Shown piece by piece: positions 25,480 through 32,633 of a DNA stretch of 36,425 nt; positions within the stretch are counted from its first letter, which is position 1, and each line of letters starts with the position of its first letter. Under the pieces are notes generated by a model. That model was not told where the DNA came from. It did no database searches and was given only the letters and a program-made list of their open reading frames with translations. The stretch comes from Thermogladius sp. (GTDB taxonomy: Archaea > Thermoproteota > Thermoprotei_A > Sulfolobales > Desulfurococcaceae). A program made the position numbers and the translations under genes. Where the stretch lies: NCBI GenBank assembly GCA_022759365.1, contig JAEMPJ010000017.1, positions 7,412 to 43,836 of the forward strand. The letters run 5' to 3'.

Positions 25480-26052
25480 TTGAAGATACTGGCTATAGGG
25501 GACACACACATCCCAGACAGAGCAAGCGGGATCCCAGGCGAGCTTCTAGGAATCATAAACTCGGGTAAATGGGATGCTGTCGTCTTCACAGGCGATTTAA
25601 CTGGCAGCGAGGTCTTAAACTGGGTTAAAAGCCTATCCCAGAACGTGTATGTTGTAAAGGGGAACATGGACTATCTCCCACTACCTAAGACAGCTGTCTT
25701 CGACGCCGGCTTATTCAAAGCGGGAGTTCACCACGGCGACCGCGTGTACCCTCGGGGGAATATCAGGCAACTATCTGAGATAGCGGTTAGGCTTGGGGCC
25801 CGGATACTATTCTCTGGTCACACCCACTCCCCGTTCATCGAAATAGACAGGGAGAGAGGCGTCCTACACCTCAACCCAGGCTCCCTGACAGGTGTCTGGG
25901 GTGGGGGAGACGCCTCCCTGATGCCGAGCTTAATGATAGTAGAGTTGAAAGACTCGTTAATAGAGGCTACTATTATAGAGTTGAAGGGTGGAGAACCAGC
26001 TAGGTTTTCAAGGTGTATTGTTTTTAAAGAAGGTAGCTTCAACTACTGCTAG
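25480..26052 (+). CDS. YfcE/MJ0936-type metal-dependent phosphodiesterase
   Basis: Small cytoplasmic calcineurin-like phosphoesterase, 190 residues. The metal motifs are GDTH (7-10), TGDLTG (38-42 region, D39), GNMD (61-64), HHGD (84-87) and GHTH (113-116), the complete set of the YfcE/MJ0936 group, which hydrolyses phosphodiester bonds in vitro with unknown natural substrate. No signal peptide, unlike the two surface phosphoesterases in this window. It starts at TTG 25480; no ATG is available. It follows the importer ATPase by 38 bases in the same direction, and its end overlaps the convergent kinase-like gene by 14 bases. Confidence 0.9.
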   Translation: MKILAIGDTHIPDRASGIPGELLGIINSGKWDAVVFTGDLTGSEVLNWVKSLSQNVYVVKGNMDYLPLPKTAVFDAGLFKAGVHHGDRVYPRGNIRQLSEIAVRLGARILFSGHTHSPFIEIDRERGVLHLNPGSLTGVWGGGDASLMPSLMIVELKDSLIEATIIELKGGEPARFSRCIVFKEGSFNYC

Positions 26053-26767
26053 ATCGAATTGTCTCCAGGAAGACCCTGCTATACGGGTAGGGCAACATTA
26101 AAGAGGATACCAGCTTCACCTGGCTTGTCCCCGCGGCATTAGAGAGTTCTTTTCTAGCCGCAATGTTCCCGAGGTAGGAGTTTAAGAAGAGCAACATCCT
26201 TCTCCTGAAATCCAGTAGCCTCCGGGGGCTTCTCTCAATGGTTAATAGAAGATATGAGCTCAAGAACAGGAGTAGATCCCATATCATGGTTTGAGGTGTA
26301 GCGGATTCAACGACTTGCTCGCCGTCAATTATAAACCATTTCTCTGTTTCAGGGCTGAAGATTATGTTGTCTACCTTGCTGTCCCCGAGGGAGAAGCCTT
26401 GGTTGTGGACTATACTTAACGCTAAACCCAGCTCTTCTATACGCTGATCCAATATTTGAGGGTCGTTTGAGCCGTCGACAAACTCCCTTACAAGCAGGAT
26501 ATCCCTGTAGTCGACGAGGATTACTCTGGGGGTCATGAACCCCCTAAGTGATTTGAAGGCTTTAACCTCCCGTGTAAGCCTGTTGAAAGGGCTCGTCTCA
26601 AACGGGTACATTTGAAAAGGGAGTGTAGAGGCTTTTATGAAAGCCCACTTCAACACGCCGGGCTCTCTACCGTACTCTTTCACAACCAGCCTCAAGCCGC
26701 CGAGGTCGATTATTTTCACTTGAAAATGAACCCCTTTAAGGGACTCGAAAAGATTCTTCAAAATCAA
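26039..26767 (-). CDS. atypical small protein-kinase-like phosphotransferase
   Basis: 242 residues with a minimal kinase fold, in the range of Bud32/RIO or lipopolysaccharide-kinase-like proteins. Visible elements: ATP-anchoring lysine K30 (RLVVKEYG), helix-C glutamate E67 (LTREVKAF), catalytic loop LGDSKVDN (127-134) with D129 and N134, and metal-binding D148 (IIDGEQ in place of DFG). The usual His of H-G/R-D is Leu here. The C-lobe is short and hydrophobic (about 160-180). The substrate could be a protein, sugar or lipid precursor. TTG 26767 is the start that fits the TATA box on the minus strand near 26793-26804. Confidence 0.7.
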   Translation of the reverse strand: MILKNLFESLKGVHFQVKIIDLGGLRLVVKEYGREPGVLKWAFIKASTLPFQMYPFETSPFNRLTREVKAFKSLRGFMTPRVILVDYRDILLVREFVDGSNDPQILDQRIEELGLALSIVHNQGFSLGDSKVDNIIFSPETEKWFIIDGEQVVESATPQTMIWDLLLFLSSYLLLTIERSPRRLLDFRRRMLLFLNSYLGNIAARKELSNAAGTSQVKLVSSLMLPYPYSRVFLETIRSSSS

Positions 26768-26792
26768 CCCCGTTTCAAATAAGTTGGCCTAA

Positions 26793-26804
26793 CTTTATTT
26801 AAAT
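26793..26804. promoter_or_regulatory. near-palindromic TATA box, possibly bidirectional
   Basis: CTTTATTTAAAT reads as a TATA box on both strands. Leftward it predicts a start about at the kinase-like gene (TTG 26767). Rightward it predicts a start near 26822, exactly where the GC-rich structured segment begins. Confidence 0.45.
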
Positions 26805-26820
26805 AATACCATTGATTAGG

Positions 26821-26893
26821 ATTGCCCAGGGGAGTCTCCCCTGCTCATCCCTACCCCTATACCACGGGGGTGTGGCAAGGGCCGGTTCACGTG
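26821..26893 (+). ncRNA. candidate structured RNA in AT-rich gap
   Basis: This is the only segment of high GC in the 309-bp gap between 26767 and 27077. It can fold as a closed multi-arm structure: a seven-pair hairpin 26827-26833/26837-26843 with a three-base loop, a five-pair hairpin 26853-26857/26867-26871, and a closing helix GCC/GGC (26824-26826 with 26880-26882). Alternative CCAC/GTGG pairing (26862-26865/26872-26875) competes with the second hairpin. A TATA box is suitably placed at 26793-26804. The rest of the gap (26894-27076) is AT-rich and holds the probable promoter of the next gene (TTTATTTAAG near 26980). It matches no RNA family I know. Confidence 0.4.
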
Positions 26894-27076
26894 ATTTATT
26901 ATATTTTGAGCTTATTTAATGTTTCTCTGATAAAATATGGATATTGAAAATCCCGGTTTCATGTAAAATCATTATCTGTTTTATTTAAGTATTCATCGAG
27001 CATACAGGATGAGATCCCTACTCAATCATTAATTACTACGGGGTGTTGAATTCAAATGTGCTGACGAGGGAAATAG

Positions 27077-27361
27077 ATGTTGTCGACGGCTGTTCAGCAG
27101 AACGTCATAACCTTAAACCTCAAGCAGAGGAAGCGAGTAATCTCGCTGAGAGTCGACGAGTACGCAGTCTCCGTCATAGACAGGTATCTGGCCTCAAACG
27201 CTCTCCCCACGAGGACGACGGTTTTAAGCAAGCTCATCGAAGCCTTCGCCGCAGGCTTGGAGGGGAGTACAGGGAGGTTAGAGGAGGTTAAAATAAGCTT
27301 GGTTTTCAATTCCGGGTCGACTAGCTTGAAAAGAGAAGTGGTAATAAAGATACCTGGCTAA
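27077..27361 (+). CDS. ribbon-helix-helix DNA-binding protein
   Basis: 94 residues. A beta strand RVISLRV (about 19-25) is followed by helix EYAVSVIDRYLASN (27-40), a turn with TRTTVLSKLIEAFAAGL (45-61): the strand-helix-helix layout of CopG/Arc-type regulators, which bind operators as dimers through the strand. The last 30 residues form a strand-rich tail of unknown role. ATG 27077 has GAGGG at 27066-27070, six bases upstream. Target genes are not evident; no toxin gene follows, so it is not an obvious antitoxin. It ends tail to tail with the winged-helix gene, sharing CTAA at 27358-27361. Confidence 0.65.
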   Translation: MLSTAVQQNVITLNLKQRKRVISLRVDEYAVSVIDRYLASNALPTRTTVLSKLIEAFAAGLEGSTGRLEEVKISLVFNSGSTSLKREVVIKIPG

Positions 27362-27762
27362 AGCTTGCCGGCCTTAGCTTTTTCGACAATAAACCTCACA
27401 ATATCTGCGGGCATACTGATCTGGTGGGCTAGTTCCTCTACTTTGACGTCAGGCCCGAGCTTTGCTATAGCTTCCTTCACAGCTGTGATGGCCTCTATGT
27501 AGTATACTTTACGCCCCTCTCTAACCTTTGCCACAATACCCATCCTGTTGAGCTCTGACAAGTATTTTGACTCTATGGTTCTAGGTCTATTAGTCCTCTG
27601 TGCAACTACATCGGCTGTCACTTTCTTCAATTCGAGAACTGTTTTCAGGGTCTTCATCAGAGTGGGGCGTAGAGATATTCTCCTGTTCATGAGGAACCTT
27701 ATATCGTAAATCGAGCAATACTCTTCACTTGACAATCTTACACCCCATTGTGAAAACTCCAC
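27358..27762 (-). CDS. winged-helix transcriptional regulator
   Basis: 134 residues. The middle (about 32-82) has the winged-helix pattern: LMKTLKTVLELKKVTADVVAQRT, RTIESKYLSELNRMGIVAKVREGRKVYYI, that is, helices two and three followed by a two-stranded wing. This is the ArsR/MarR-like form common in archaeal local regulators. The last 45 residues look like a second small helical unit (VEELAHQISMPADIVRFIV) that also resembles a helix-turn-helix. GTG 27762 is the longest start; ATG at the residue-26 MNRRIS is an alternative that keeps the whole domain. Promoter sequence lies in the AT-rich 27763-27860 segment, shared with the divergent peptidase gene. Confidence 0.72.
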   Translation of the reverse strand: MEFSQWGVRLSSEEYCSIYDIRFLMNRRISLRPTLMKTLKTVLELKKVTADVVAQRTNRPRTIESKYLSELNRMGIVAKVREGRKVYYIEAITAVKEAIAKLGPDVKVEELAHQISMPADIVRFIVEKAKAGKL

Positions 27763-27864
27763 CCTTCATAGAGATCTTAAAAATTAAACCTTAATAAATA
27801 TTTTGAATAAGAAAATGCGATTAATCATCTCTTTCATGTATAGTATTAGGTCTATCTATGAAGT

Positions 27865-27907
27865 GTTTTAAATCCGCGTCTACAATATCTACCCTTGTGC
27901 GAGGTGG
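27865..27907 (+). promoter_or_regulatory. promoter and RBS fixing the start of the isoaspartyl peptidase
   Basis: GTTTTAAAT at 27865-27873 predicts transcription from about 27895. GAGGTGG at 27901-27907 is four bases before GTG 27912. The in-frame ATG at 27858 would lie upstream of the TATA box and outside the transcript. Confidence 0.6.
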
Positions 27908-27911
27908 TTAC

Positions 27912-28868
27912 GTGGGTAGGATAATCCTCCACGGCGGTGCCGGCTCCTGGCGTGACTCCCCTATACGCCTTAAATCCATGGAGGCTGTGAAAAACTGTGC
28001 TCTACACGGGAAAACTGTTCTCGAGAAAACAAATAATGCTGTGGAAGCAGTTGTTGAAGCAGTTAAATGTATGGAGGACTCGGGTTACTTGAACGCCGGT
28101 GTGGGCAGCGTTCTAGATTTAGCTGGGGGCAGAAGCCTCGACGCCGGCTTAATGTCTAGCACGGGCTTAATTGGCGCGGTAGCGGCTGTGAGGAGGCTCA
28201 GGAACCCTATTCTCCTCGCGAAGTATGTAGCCGAGAACACGCCTCACATCATACTCGCAGGCGAGAGCGCTGACGAGCTGGGCTTGATGATAGGCATCCC
28301 ACCTCTACCCCCGCCCCCCAGGCACGTCTACGAGAGGTATATGGAGGGTGTTAGAAAGATTTTAAGAGGCGAGGTCAAAGACGAGTACTACAAGAGGATT
28401 GCCTCCCTAATCGAGAGAATTAAATACCTCAGGGAGGCAGTCTCCAACCCCTTCACACTCGGTGACACCGTTGGCGCTGTGGCAGTAGACGGCAACGGGG
28501 TTTTAGCGGCGGCGACGAGCACAGGCGGCGTCTCCCTGAAGCTACCGGGGAGAGTCGGGGACACACCGATCCCGGGCGCGGGCTTCTACAGCGGTGTTCA
28601 CACAGCTTGTAGCGCGACTGGATACGGCGAGGTGATCATCAGGGAGATGCCGTGTAGAAGGCTCGACGAGTTGGTGGAGAAGGGTTTGAGCCTGGAGGAG
28701 GCTGCGACAATGATTATCAAGGAGGTTACGAGGAGACATGGTCCCGGCAACATGGGTTTCATAGCGGTAGATAGAAATGGGGGGTTTACCGTGAAGTATA
28801 ATACTGAGGCTATGCTTGTATCCTATGTTGAAGAAGAAGGTAACGTCGTAGTCTTAGATAAGCCTTGA
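27912..28868 (+). CDS. isoaspartyl peptidase / plant-type L-asparaginase
   Basis: N-terminal-nucleophile hydrolase, 318 residues from GTG 27912, that removes isoaspartyl residues from damaged peptides and may hydrolyse asparagine. It begins GRIILHGGAGSW, typical of the family. NAGVGSVLD and SLDAGLMSS follow in the alpha part. The autocleavage site is GDTVGAVA with T186 as the new N-terminal nucleophile, and GAGFYSG and ACSATGYGE are substrate-binding loops in the beta part. It needs no ATP or metal. It heads a run of four further co-directional genes (gaps 48, 37, 11 and 33 bases). Isoaspartate formation is fast at high temperature, so the enzyme suits a hyperthermophile. Confidence 0.93.
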   Translation: MGRIILHGGAGSWRDSPIRLKSMEAVKNCALHGKTVLEKTNNAVEAVVEAVKCMEDSGYLNAGVGSVLDLAGGRSLDAGLMSSTGLIGAVAAVRRLRNPILLAKYVAENTPHIILAGESADELGLMIGIPPLPPPPRHVYERYMEGVRKILRGEVKDEYYKRIASLIERIKYLREAVSNPFTLGDTVGAVAVDGNGVLAAATSTGGVSLKLPGRVGDTPIPGAGFYSGVHTACSATGYGEVIIREMPCRRLDELVEKGLSLEEAATMIIKEVTRRHGPGNMGFIAVDRNGGFTVKYNTEAMLVSYVEEEGNVVVLDKP

Positions 28869-28916
28869 AACCGATGACCATCCCCAGAAAGCTTGTTTAC
28901 TGGAAACGTGGGTTAA

Positions 28917-29660
28917 ATGAGGGTAGAAGATCATTCAAAGGAGATTGTGGAGCTAAGGGAAGGGCTTAGGAGGAGAGTGTGGGATCTACTGGAAGAGAGG
29001 GGTGTAGCGGTTTTCCCTAGACCCGTCCACGGTAGGATACCCAACTTCAAAGGGGCTGATGAAGCTGCGGCTAGGCTCATCAACGAGTTGAAGGGTAAGA
29101 GAATAGGGGCAGTCTTCGTAAACCCGGATGCTCCTCAAGCTCCTGTTAGAAGGAGGCTCTTAGAGGAGGGTGTCAAAATCTACGTCTCTACTCCACGGAT
29201 ATCCAAAGGTTTTATCCTGCTCGACCCTCACCGCATTCCTAGAAACTCTTATGGAGTAGCCTCTACAATAAGTGGGATGTTTAAGTATGGTGTGGTAGCC
29301 CACCCGAGTGAAATGGATTTCATCGACGTTTTTATAGCTGGATCCGTGGTAGTAGACTACAAGGGCGGCCGTCTCGGGAAGGGTGAGGGTTACAGCGAGC
29401 TTGAGTACTCGATCTTATCATATTTCAACTTAGTCGACGATAGAACTATAGTAGCAACTACGATACACGATCTCCAATTAGTTGATGTGGAGATACCGTT
29501 GATGCCTTGGGATTTGACTGTGGACTTGATTTCAACGCCGACAAGGATAATATGGGTTTCGAGTAGAAGGCAGAGACCGAGGACAGTTGAATGTAGGCTT
29601 CTACCCCGGGTGAGGATACTGGAGATACCGCTCTTAAAAGAGATATGTTTGAAATCTTAA
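28917..29660 (+). CDS. 5-formyltetrahydrofolate cyclo-ligase family protein
   Basis: 247 residues of the COG0212 family, whose classic member converts 5-formyl-THF to methenyl-THF with ATP. Family signs: basic N-terminal helix LREGLRRRVWDLL, NPDAPQAPVRRRLLEEG, and the nucleotide/pterin loop GRLGKGEGY (151-159) with SELEYSIL. The GKGEGYSELEY form is that of the MTHFSD-like branch rather than the classic GKGGGYYD enzymes, so the activity on folate is uncertain, particularly as crenarchaea use modified pterins. ATG 28917 lacks a clear ribosome-binding site. It lies between the isoaspartyl peptidase and the flavin reductase-like gene. Confidence 0.82.
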   Translation: MRVEDHSKEIVELREGLRRRVWDLLEERGVAVFPRPVHGRIPNFKGADEAAARLINELKGKRIGAVFVNPDAPQAPVRRRLLEEGVKIYVSTPRISKGFILLDPHRIPRNSYGVASTISGMFKYGVVAHPSEMDFIDVFIAGSVVVDYKGGRLGKGEGYSELEYSILSYFNLVDDRTIVATTIHDLQLVDVEIPLMPWDLTVDLISTPTRIIWVSSRRQRPRTVECRLLPRVRILEIPLLKEICLKS

Positions 29661-29697
29661 TCCAGTTAAGACACATTATCTTAGAGCCGTGACCTAA

Positions 29698-30222
29698 ATG
29701 AGTATAAGACCATACAGACTGCTTTACCCCTTGCGTACATACCTTGTGACCTCAGGGGTATACCCCGGCGAATACAATGTTATGACCGCTGATTGGATTA
29801 CAGTGGTTTCGGCTAGGCCATTCTATGTAGCAGTCTCCATCTCGCCTGAAAGATACACGTACAAACTCGTGAAAAAATACGGTGAACTCGTAGTAGCTGT
29901 CCCCGGATGGGAGTTGCTTGAAGAGGTTTGGGAGGCGGGGTCTTTGAGCGGCCCAGCAAAGCTTAAAAAGCTGAAATTAACGTTCGAGAGAGGGGTTGCA
30001 GTCAAGTCGCCTGTAGTCAAGGAGGCTATCGCTAATCTCGAGTGTGAAGTCGTGGATTCCAAGCTTTACGGTGACCACGAGCTATATATCTCAGAATTAG
30101 TCTCCCCATACTACAACCCCATGGCTTTCAACGCTGAGAAGATTAAGCCGGAGACAAAGGTCATACTACACGTAGCAGGAGGTAGGTTTATGACGAACGA
30201 CTCTGTGATACGAGAGCTGTAG
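29698..30222 (+). CDS. flavin reductase-like (FMN-binding split-barrel) protein
   Basis: 174 residues. The order RPYRLLYPLRTYLVTSG, then NVMTADWITVVSARPFYVAVSISP, then GELVVAVPG is the typical start of the flavin reductase-like split barrel, in which the T-A-x-W and S-x-x-P segments hold FMN. The C-terminal part has a segment ECEVVDSKLYGDHELYISELV, as in family members. Likely a cytoplasmic FMN-binding reductase or flavoprotein; the electron partner is unknown. ATG 29698 follows the upstream gene by 37 bases. The next start is 11 bases after its stop, so coupling with the ACT-domain gene is likely. Confidence 0.85.
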   Translation: MSIRPYRLLYPLRTYLVTSGVYPGEYNVMTADWITVVSARPFYVAVSISPERYTYKLVKKYGELVVAVPGWELLEEVWEAGSLSGPAKLKKLKLTFERGVAVKSPVVKEAIANLECEVVDSKLYGDHELYISELVSPYYNPMAFNAEKIKPETKVILHVAGGRFMTNDSVIREL

Positions 30223-30233
30223 AGGTCTGGGTT

Positions 30234-30890
30234 TTGTCTGGAGAAGACCACGCTTTAGACAAAATAGCATTGAAGGTTCTTAGAAACCCATTTCTCGCGT
30301 ATAGCATCTTTAAAAAGATACACTCCTCTAAAGCAGTATGCCAGCTCTTGGAGAGAGAATTAGAGTCGGAGTTTAAAACCCTCAAGGATTGCAGGAGGGT
30401 GTTGAAGAGACTCGAGAAGAAGATAGGTGAGCTGAGGGGATTCGACGAGAGATTAGTTGAATACGTTTGGAATTCTTCAAGCCTAGAATTGAAATCAGAT
30501 TTAACGGTGGTTAGCGTCGGCTTAGACTCATACATGGATGTCCTAAAGCTAATAGCTGAGTTAAGGGGGAGAGCTAGATTCCTCTCGGTTGTTCAAAGTG
30601 CTTCAGCTATAACCGTCATAATCGATAGGGAACACACGAACCAGGTTTTAGAGGCTCTGGGTCATAGGGTACTCTACCATAAAGTAGGCGTTTCAGCAAT
30701 AATAATGGTAAGCCCGGATGAAGTCATTACCACACCCGGCTTTGTAGCGGTAATCACATCCCTCCTGTCCATGAACGGTGTTAACATTCTTCAACTACTC
30801 TCATGCCATAGAGACACAATTATAATTCTAAGCGAGGAGGATAGTAGGAAAGCTTTTCAACTCCTCTCAAGCTTATCAAAACAGGGTTAG
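30234..30890 (+). CDS. ACT-domain protein (COG2150-like regulator)
   Basis: 218 residues. The first 85 residues are charged and helical (coiled-coil-like, KDCRRVLKRLEKKIGEL). From about residue 88 there are two ACT-like beta-alpha-beta units: LTVVSVGLDSYMDVLKLIAEL...SAITVIID, and VSAIIMVSPDEVITTPGFVAVITSLLSMNGVNILQLLS...TIIILSE. The second has the aspartokinase-type pattern (P-G-F/V-, MNGVNI) that binds amino acids at the dimer interface. The family is described as a predicted regulator of amino acid metabolism. TTG 30234 has GAGGT seven bases upstream. No enzyme for amino acid synthesis is adjacent, so its partner is not known. Confidence 0.75.
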   Translation: MSGEDHALDKIALKVLRNPFLAYSIFKKIHSSKAVCQLLERELESEFKTLKDCRRVLKRLEKKIGELRGFDERLVEYVWNSSSLELKSDLTVVSVGLDSYMDVLKLIAELRGRARFLSVVQSASAITVIIDREHTNQVLEALGHRVLYHKVGVSAIIMVSPDEVITTPGFVAVITSLLSMNGVNILQLLSCHRDTIIILSEEDSRKAFQLLSSLSKQG

Positions 30891-30923
30891 ACATAGAAGC
30901 CCGGGAAATGCTAAGGTGATCTC

Positions 30924-31301
30924 TTGGTAAACAGGAGGCTTGTATCCACGTCGCTTTTGATTGCTGGCGTGTTATTTGCCGCTGAGTCCGCGTGGGTCTT
31001 CTACATAGGGTTCTCGTTTCTCGGCGACATCCTAGCGTATGTCAAGCCCTACGCTATCTACCTGGAGAACCTCCACCTCCTCATAATAGTATTCAACCTT
31101 ACCCTATCCGTCCTCTCCATCACATTAGGAATCCTCGTCAGGAAACTGGATGAGACGAGACTAATACAGTTATCCCCCGTAGTAATGGCTGTGGCCGTTA
31201 TTTCGCTATTTGTGGGAGGCGGGTTCATGATAGGGGCTGGGTTGTCCGCCCTGGCCACCAGCATTCTACTGAGCGAGGGTGTTGAATCGAGGTTAAGGTA
31301 G
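30924..31301 (+). CDS. small integral membrane protein, unknown
   Basis: 125 residues with four probable membrane helices (about 7-29, 36-55 weak, 49-68 and 82-115, the last long enough for two). No family recognised. Few charges outside the ends; a short cytoplasmic loop RKLDETRL separates the middle helices. TTG 30924 is supported by AAGGTGAT, five bases upstream. It follows the ACT-domain gene by 33 bases and ends six bases before the stop of the convergent amidohydrolase. Confidence 0.65.
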   Translation: MVNRRLVSTSLLIAGVLFAAESAWVFYIGFSFLGDILAYVKPYAIYLENLHLLIIVFNLTLSVLSITLGILVRKLDETRLIQLSPVVMAVAVISLFVGGGFMIGAGLSALATSILLSEGVESRLR

Positions 31302-31307
31302 AAAACA

Positions 31308-32576
31308 CTATTCTTTAGGTAGCTTATCCTTTAATATCGCTCCACTCCTCATCACGAAGAGTATTTTCTCCTTTTTCAGAAGTACTCTCGGGTTTTCGAG
31401 GGGGTTGCCGTCGACGATTATCAAGTCGGCGAGCATGCCTTTCTCCAGGCTACCGGTCTGTCCTCCAAGCCCAGCCGCCTCCGCCGCGTTTATGGTTGCC
31501 GCTCTCAACGCCTCTATCGCCGGCATACCTATCTTCTCCACGAACAGCACTATTTCCAGGGCGTTGTCGCCGTGCTTGAATGCTTTGACCCCACCCCAGA
31601 AATCCGTTCCCGTAGCCATTTTAACGCCCGCCCTCCACGCGGCTCTAGCTCTCTCGACATGGTATTTGAAGAGGAAGCCCTCCTTCTCCAGAGCCCACTC
31701 TGGTAGGCCCAGCTCCCTGCCGTATGTTAGAATATGCTCCGAGACAGATAGGGTCGGTACAACTACAGCTTTCTTCTCGATGGCTAACTGGATTCCCGTC
31801 TCGTCGATCATGTCTGCGTGGGCTATGACTTTCACACCTGCTTGGAGGGCGTTTACAATACCCTTATCACCCTCGGCGTGCGCGTGGACAAACCTCCCAG
31901 CCGCAGAAGCCTCCTCAACGATCGCCTTTATCTCCTCTAACGTAAACTGAGTGTACTCCGGCCTATCCCTCTGAGACATGACACCGCCCGTTGTGAAAAT
32001 CTTGATGAAGTCCGAGCCCATCCTCAGCGCATGCCTCGCCGCCTTCCTACACTCGTCCACCCCATCGCATATGAGGGAGGCGAATTGCCTCAACCCGTGA
32101 GGAGATCTCGCGTCAACTAGCTCGATGGGCAGGTAGTGAACATCCCCGTGGCCGAAGGTCTGGGATAAGGGGGCTCCAGCAGCCACTATCCTCGGCCCGT
32201 TTACAGTGCCTTCTTCAACAGCCTGCTTCAAGCCCAATGCTATTAGACCACCCGCGTCGACGACTGTCGTGAAGCCCGCCTCGGCTAGGGCTTCGAGGTC
32301 TCTAACCGCTCTGGCCACGAAAGTCTCGTAGCTCACTAGCAAGGGCTCTTTGATTAAGTCGCCTGATCGAGAGCCAGACAAGTGCATGTGCGCGTCTATT
32401 AAACCAGGCATGACTACGCGGCCGCCGGCGTCTATTACCTTCTCAGCCTTGCTCTCATCTACTTCCCCGCTCGTCCCTACATCAGCGATGTATCTCCCAT
32501 CAACTAGGATCCTTGCGTTCTCGATGATCCTACCCTTCTTGACGTCGAGGACACGTGCGTTATCTATCAATAACAT
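31308..32576 (-). CDS. metal-dependent amidohydrolase (imidazolonepropionase/prolidase-like, COG1228)
   Basis: 422-residue cytoplasmic hydrolase of the amidohydrolase superfamily. The metal site is complete: H63 and H65 (DAHMH), K192 (FIKIF, probably carboxylated), H231/H233 (VHAHAEG), H253 (AHAD) and D325 (GTDFWG). This is the two-metal arrangement of the Xaa-Pro dipeptidase/imidazolonepropionase-like group. The N-terminal 55 residues and the last 50 form the small beta domain usual in the family. The substrate is unknown; peptides or cyclic amides are most likely. It starts at ATG 32576 with TATA-like elements on the minus strand near 32591-32600 and 32608-32617. Confidence 0.92.
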   Translation of the reverse strand: MLLIDNARVLDVKKGRIIENARILVDGRYIADVGTSGEVDESKAEKVIDAGGRVVMPGLIDAHMHLSGSRSGDLIKEPLLVSYETFVARAVRDLEALAEAGFTTVVDAGGLIALGLKQAVEEGTVNGPRIVAAGAPLSQTFGHGDVHYLPIELVDARSPHGLRQFASLICDGVDECRKAARHALRMGSDFIKIFTTGGVMSQRDRPEYTQFTLEEIKAIVEEASAAGRFVHAHAEGDKGIVNALQAGVKVIAHADMIDETGIQLAIEKKAVVVPTLSVSEHILTYGRELGLPEWALEKEGFLFKYHVERARAAWRAGVKMATGTDFWGGVKAFKHGDNALEIVLFVEKIGMPAIEALRAATINAAEAAGLGGQTGSLEKGMLADLIIVDGNPLENPRVLLKKEKILFVMRSGAILKDKLPKE

Positions 32577-32633
32577 ATTCTCACAGGCAGTAATAAAAAT
32601 GGGTTTAGCTTAAAAACATGTACATACACACTC

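Noticed and set aside
26821-26893. tRNA or tRNA fragment (GGTTCACG resembles a T loop)
   Set aside because: The bases around it do not form the five-pair T stem, and no D or anticodon arm can be drawn.
27006-27064. Second C/D box-like pattern: AGGATGA (27006), TGTTGA (27044-27049), 11 bases, CTGA (27061-27064)
   Set aside because: Box C deviates from RTGATGA, no box D' is visible, and the segment fits as the leader of the ribbon-helix-helix gene. Kept only as a weak possibility.
27043-27291. 82-codon frame overlapping the ribbon-helix-helix gene
   Set aside because: Its translation is rich in Arg/Ser/His without a fold pattern, whereas the overlapping frame at 27077 shows a clear strand-helix-helix and a ribosome-binding site.
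27858-27911. Upstream ATG start for the isoaspartyl peptidase
   Set aside because: It precedes the TATA box at 27865-27873, and GTG 27912 has a well-placed GAGGTGG and begins exactly at the conserved first strand.
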